Assembly: GCA_947625315.1 (NCBI GenBank)
Contig: CANQOE010000082.1
Coordinates: 1-6,227, forward strand
DNA from: an uncultured Bacilli bacterium
GTDB lineage: Bacteria > Bacillota_I > Bacilli_A > RF39 > UBA660
Length of the DNA stretch: 6,227 bases
Direction: 5' to 3'
Shown here: positions 6,170 to 6,227 of the stretch, piece by piece
How positions within the stretch are numbered: the first letter of the stretch is position 1
How the letters are laid out: each line of letters opens with the position of its first letter
Translations under genes and position numbers: made by a program
Notes under the pieces: generated by a model
Seen by the model: the letters and a program-made list of their open reading frames with translations, nothing else
What the model was told of the DNA's origin: nothing
Databases searched by the model: none

Positions 6170-6226
6170 TGCACAAATAAGTGCAATTAACTTGAAAAAG
6201 TACAATTTCATAAGAAAGTGCACTTT
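6170..6226. repeat. TGCAC/GTGCA repeats and AAAGTGCACTTT palindrome at the right edge
   Basis: TGCAC (6170-6174) and GTGCA (6181-6185) form an inverted repeat with a 6-nt loop. AAAGTGCACTTT (6215-6226) is a perfect 12-bp palindrome, and AAAGTACAATTT (6197-6208) matches it at 10 of 12 positions with an 18-bp offset. On the minus strand the first hairpin is followed by TTTT, so a weak terminator is possible. Alternatively the repeats are operator-like sites for a divergent gene just outside. Confidence 0.5.
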
Positions 6227-6227
6227 T

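Larger units (their letters stand above)
5749..6227. other. oriC: Origin region oriC upstream of dnaA, no genes
   Basis: No credible ORF occurs in these 479 bases. They hold a dense set of DnaA-box-like 9-mers. Plus strand: TTATCAACA (5835), TTATTAACA (5847), TTATTAACA (5891), TTACTAACA (5900), TTATTAACA (6054). Minus strand, by lower coordinate: TTGTCAACA (5925), TTATCAACA (5969), the perfect consensus TTATCCACA (6036), TTATAAACA (6070), TTATTAACA (6102), TTATTCACA (6112), TTATTAACA (6141). Plus-strand sites cluster near dnaA and minus-strand sites further away. Two sites, 6036 and 6112, meet the TTATNCACA consensus; the rest differ mostly by A in place of C at the sixth base. Together with the group after dnaA this resembles the bipartite origin of Bacillus. 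The 3' part (6155-6227) lacks boxes and may lead into a neighbouring gene, often rpmH on the opposite strand. Confidence 0.85.

Noticed and set aside
1..6227. CRISPR array, insertion sequence, tRNA or rRNA gene
   Set aside because: No regularly spaced long repeats, transposase frame, terminal inverted repeats with target duplication, or conserved RNA gene pattern were found on either strand.

Overview
This is a low-G+C bacterial origin-of-replication segment. Five genes lie on the minus strand in the order dnaA, dnaN, a ComK-family gene, recF, gyrB, and the last runs off the left edge. Gene order, Shine-Dalgarno sites and protein motifs point to a Bacillota member of class Bacilli, probably on the AT-rich side (Erysipelotrichales, RF39 or Acholeplasma-like lineages). 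Every tryptophan codon I checked (in dnaA, comK and gyrB) is TGG, so nothing suggests the TGA=Trp code of Mycoplasma and Spiroplasma. Taxonomy below class is inference.

Layout from right to left, in the direction of transcription: 5749-6227 is a non-coding origin region upstream of dnaA, with about a dozen DnaA-box-like 9-mers and a repeat-bearing right edge. dnaA (4399-5748) is followed by a 148-bp spacer with a second group of DnaA-box-like sites, an A+T tract and a probable dnaN promoter. dnaN (3132-4250) is followed by a 93-bp spacer carrying a promoter for a 151-residue ComK-family protein (2583-3038). A 144-bp spacer with a good extended -10 promoter precedes recF (1350-2438), which overlaps the gyrB start as TAATG. 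gyrB is complete at its N-terminus and covers 450 codons to the edge.

Four genes form the usual initiation and maintenance module: DnaA opens the origin, DnaN tethers the polymerase, RecF loads recombinase at gaps, and GyrB (with GyrA outside the window) removes positive supercoils. The unusual element is the ComK-like competence regulator, in the slot where Bacillus has the small S4-domain gene yaaA. The yaaB gene found between recF and gyrB in Bacillus is also absent. The comK and dnaA promoter regions share a near-identical 13-bp element. The origin's commonest DnaA-box variant is TTATTAACA rather than TTATCCACA. These are the points most worth following up.
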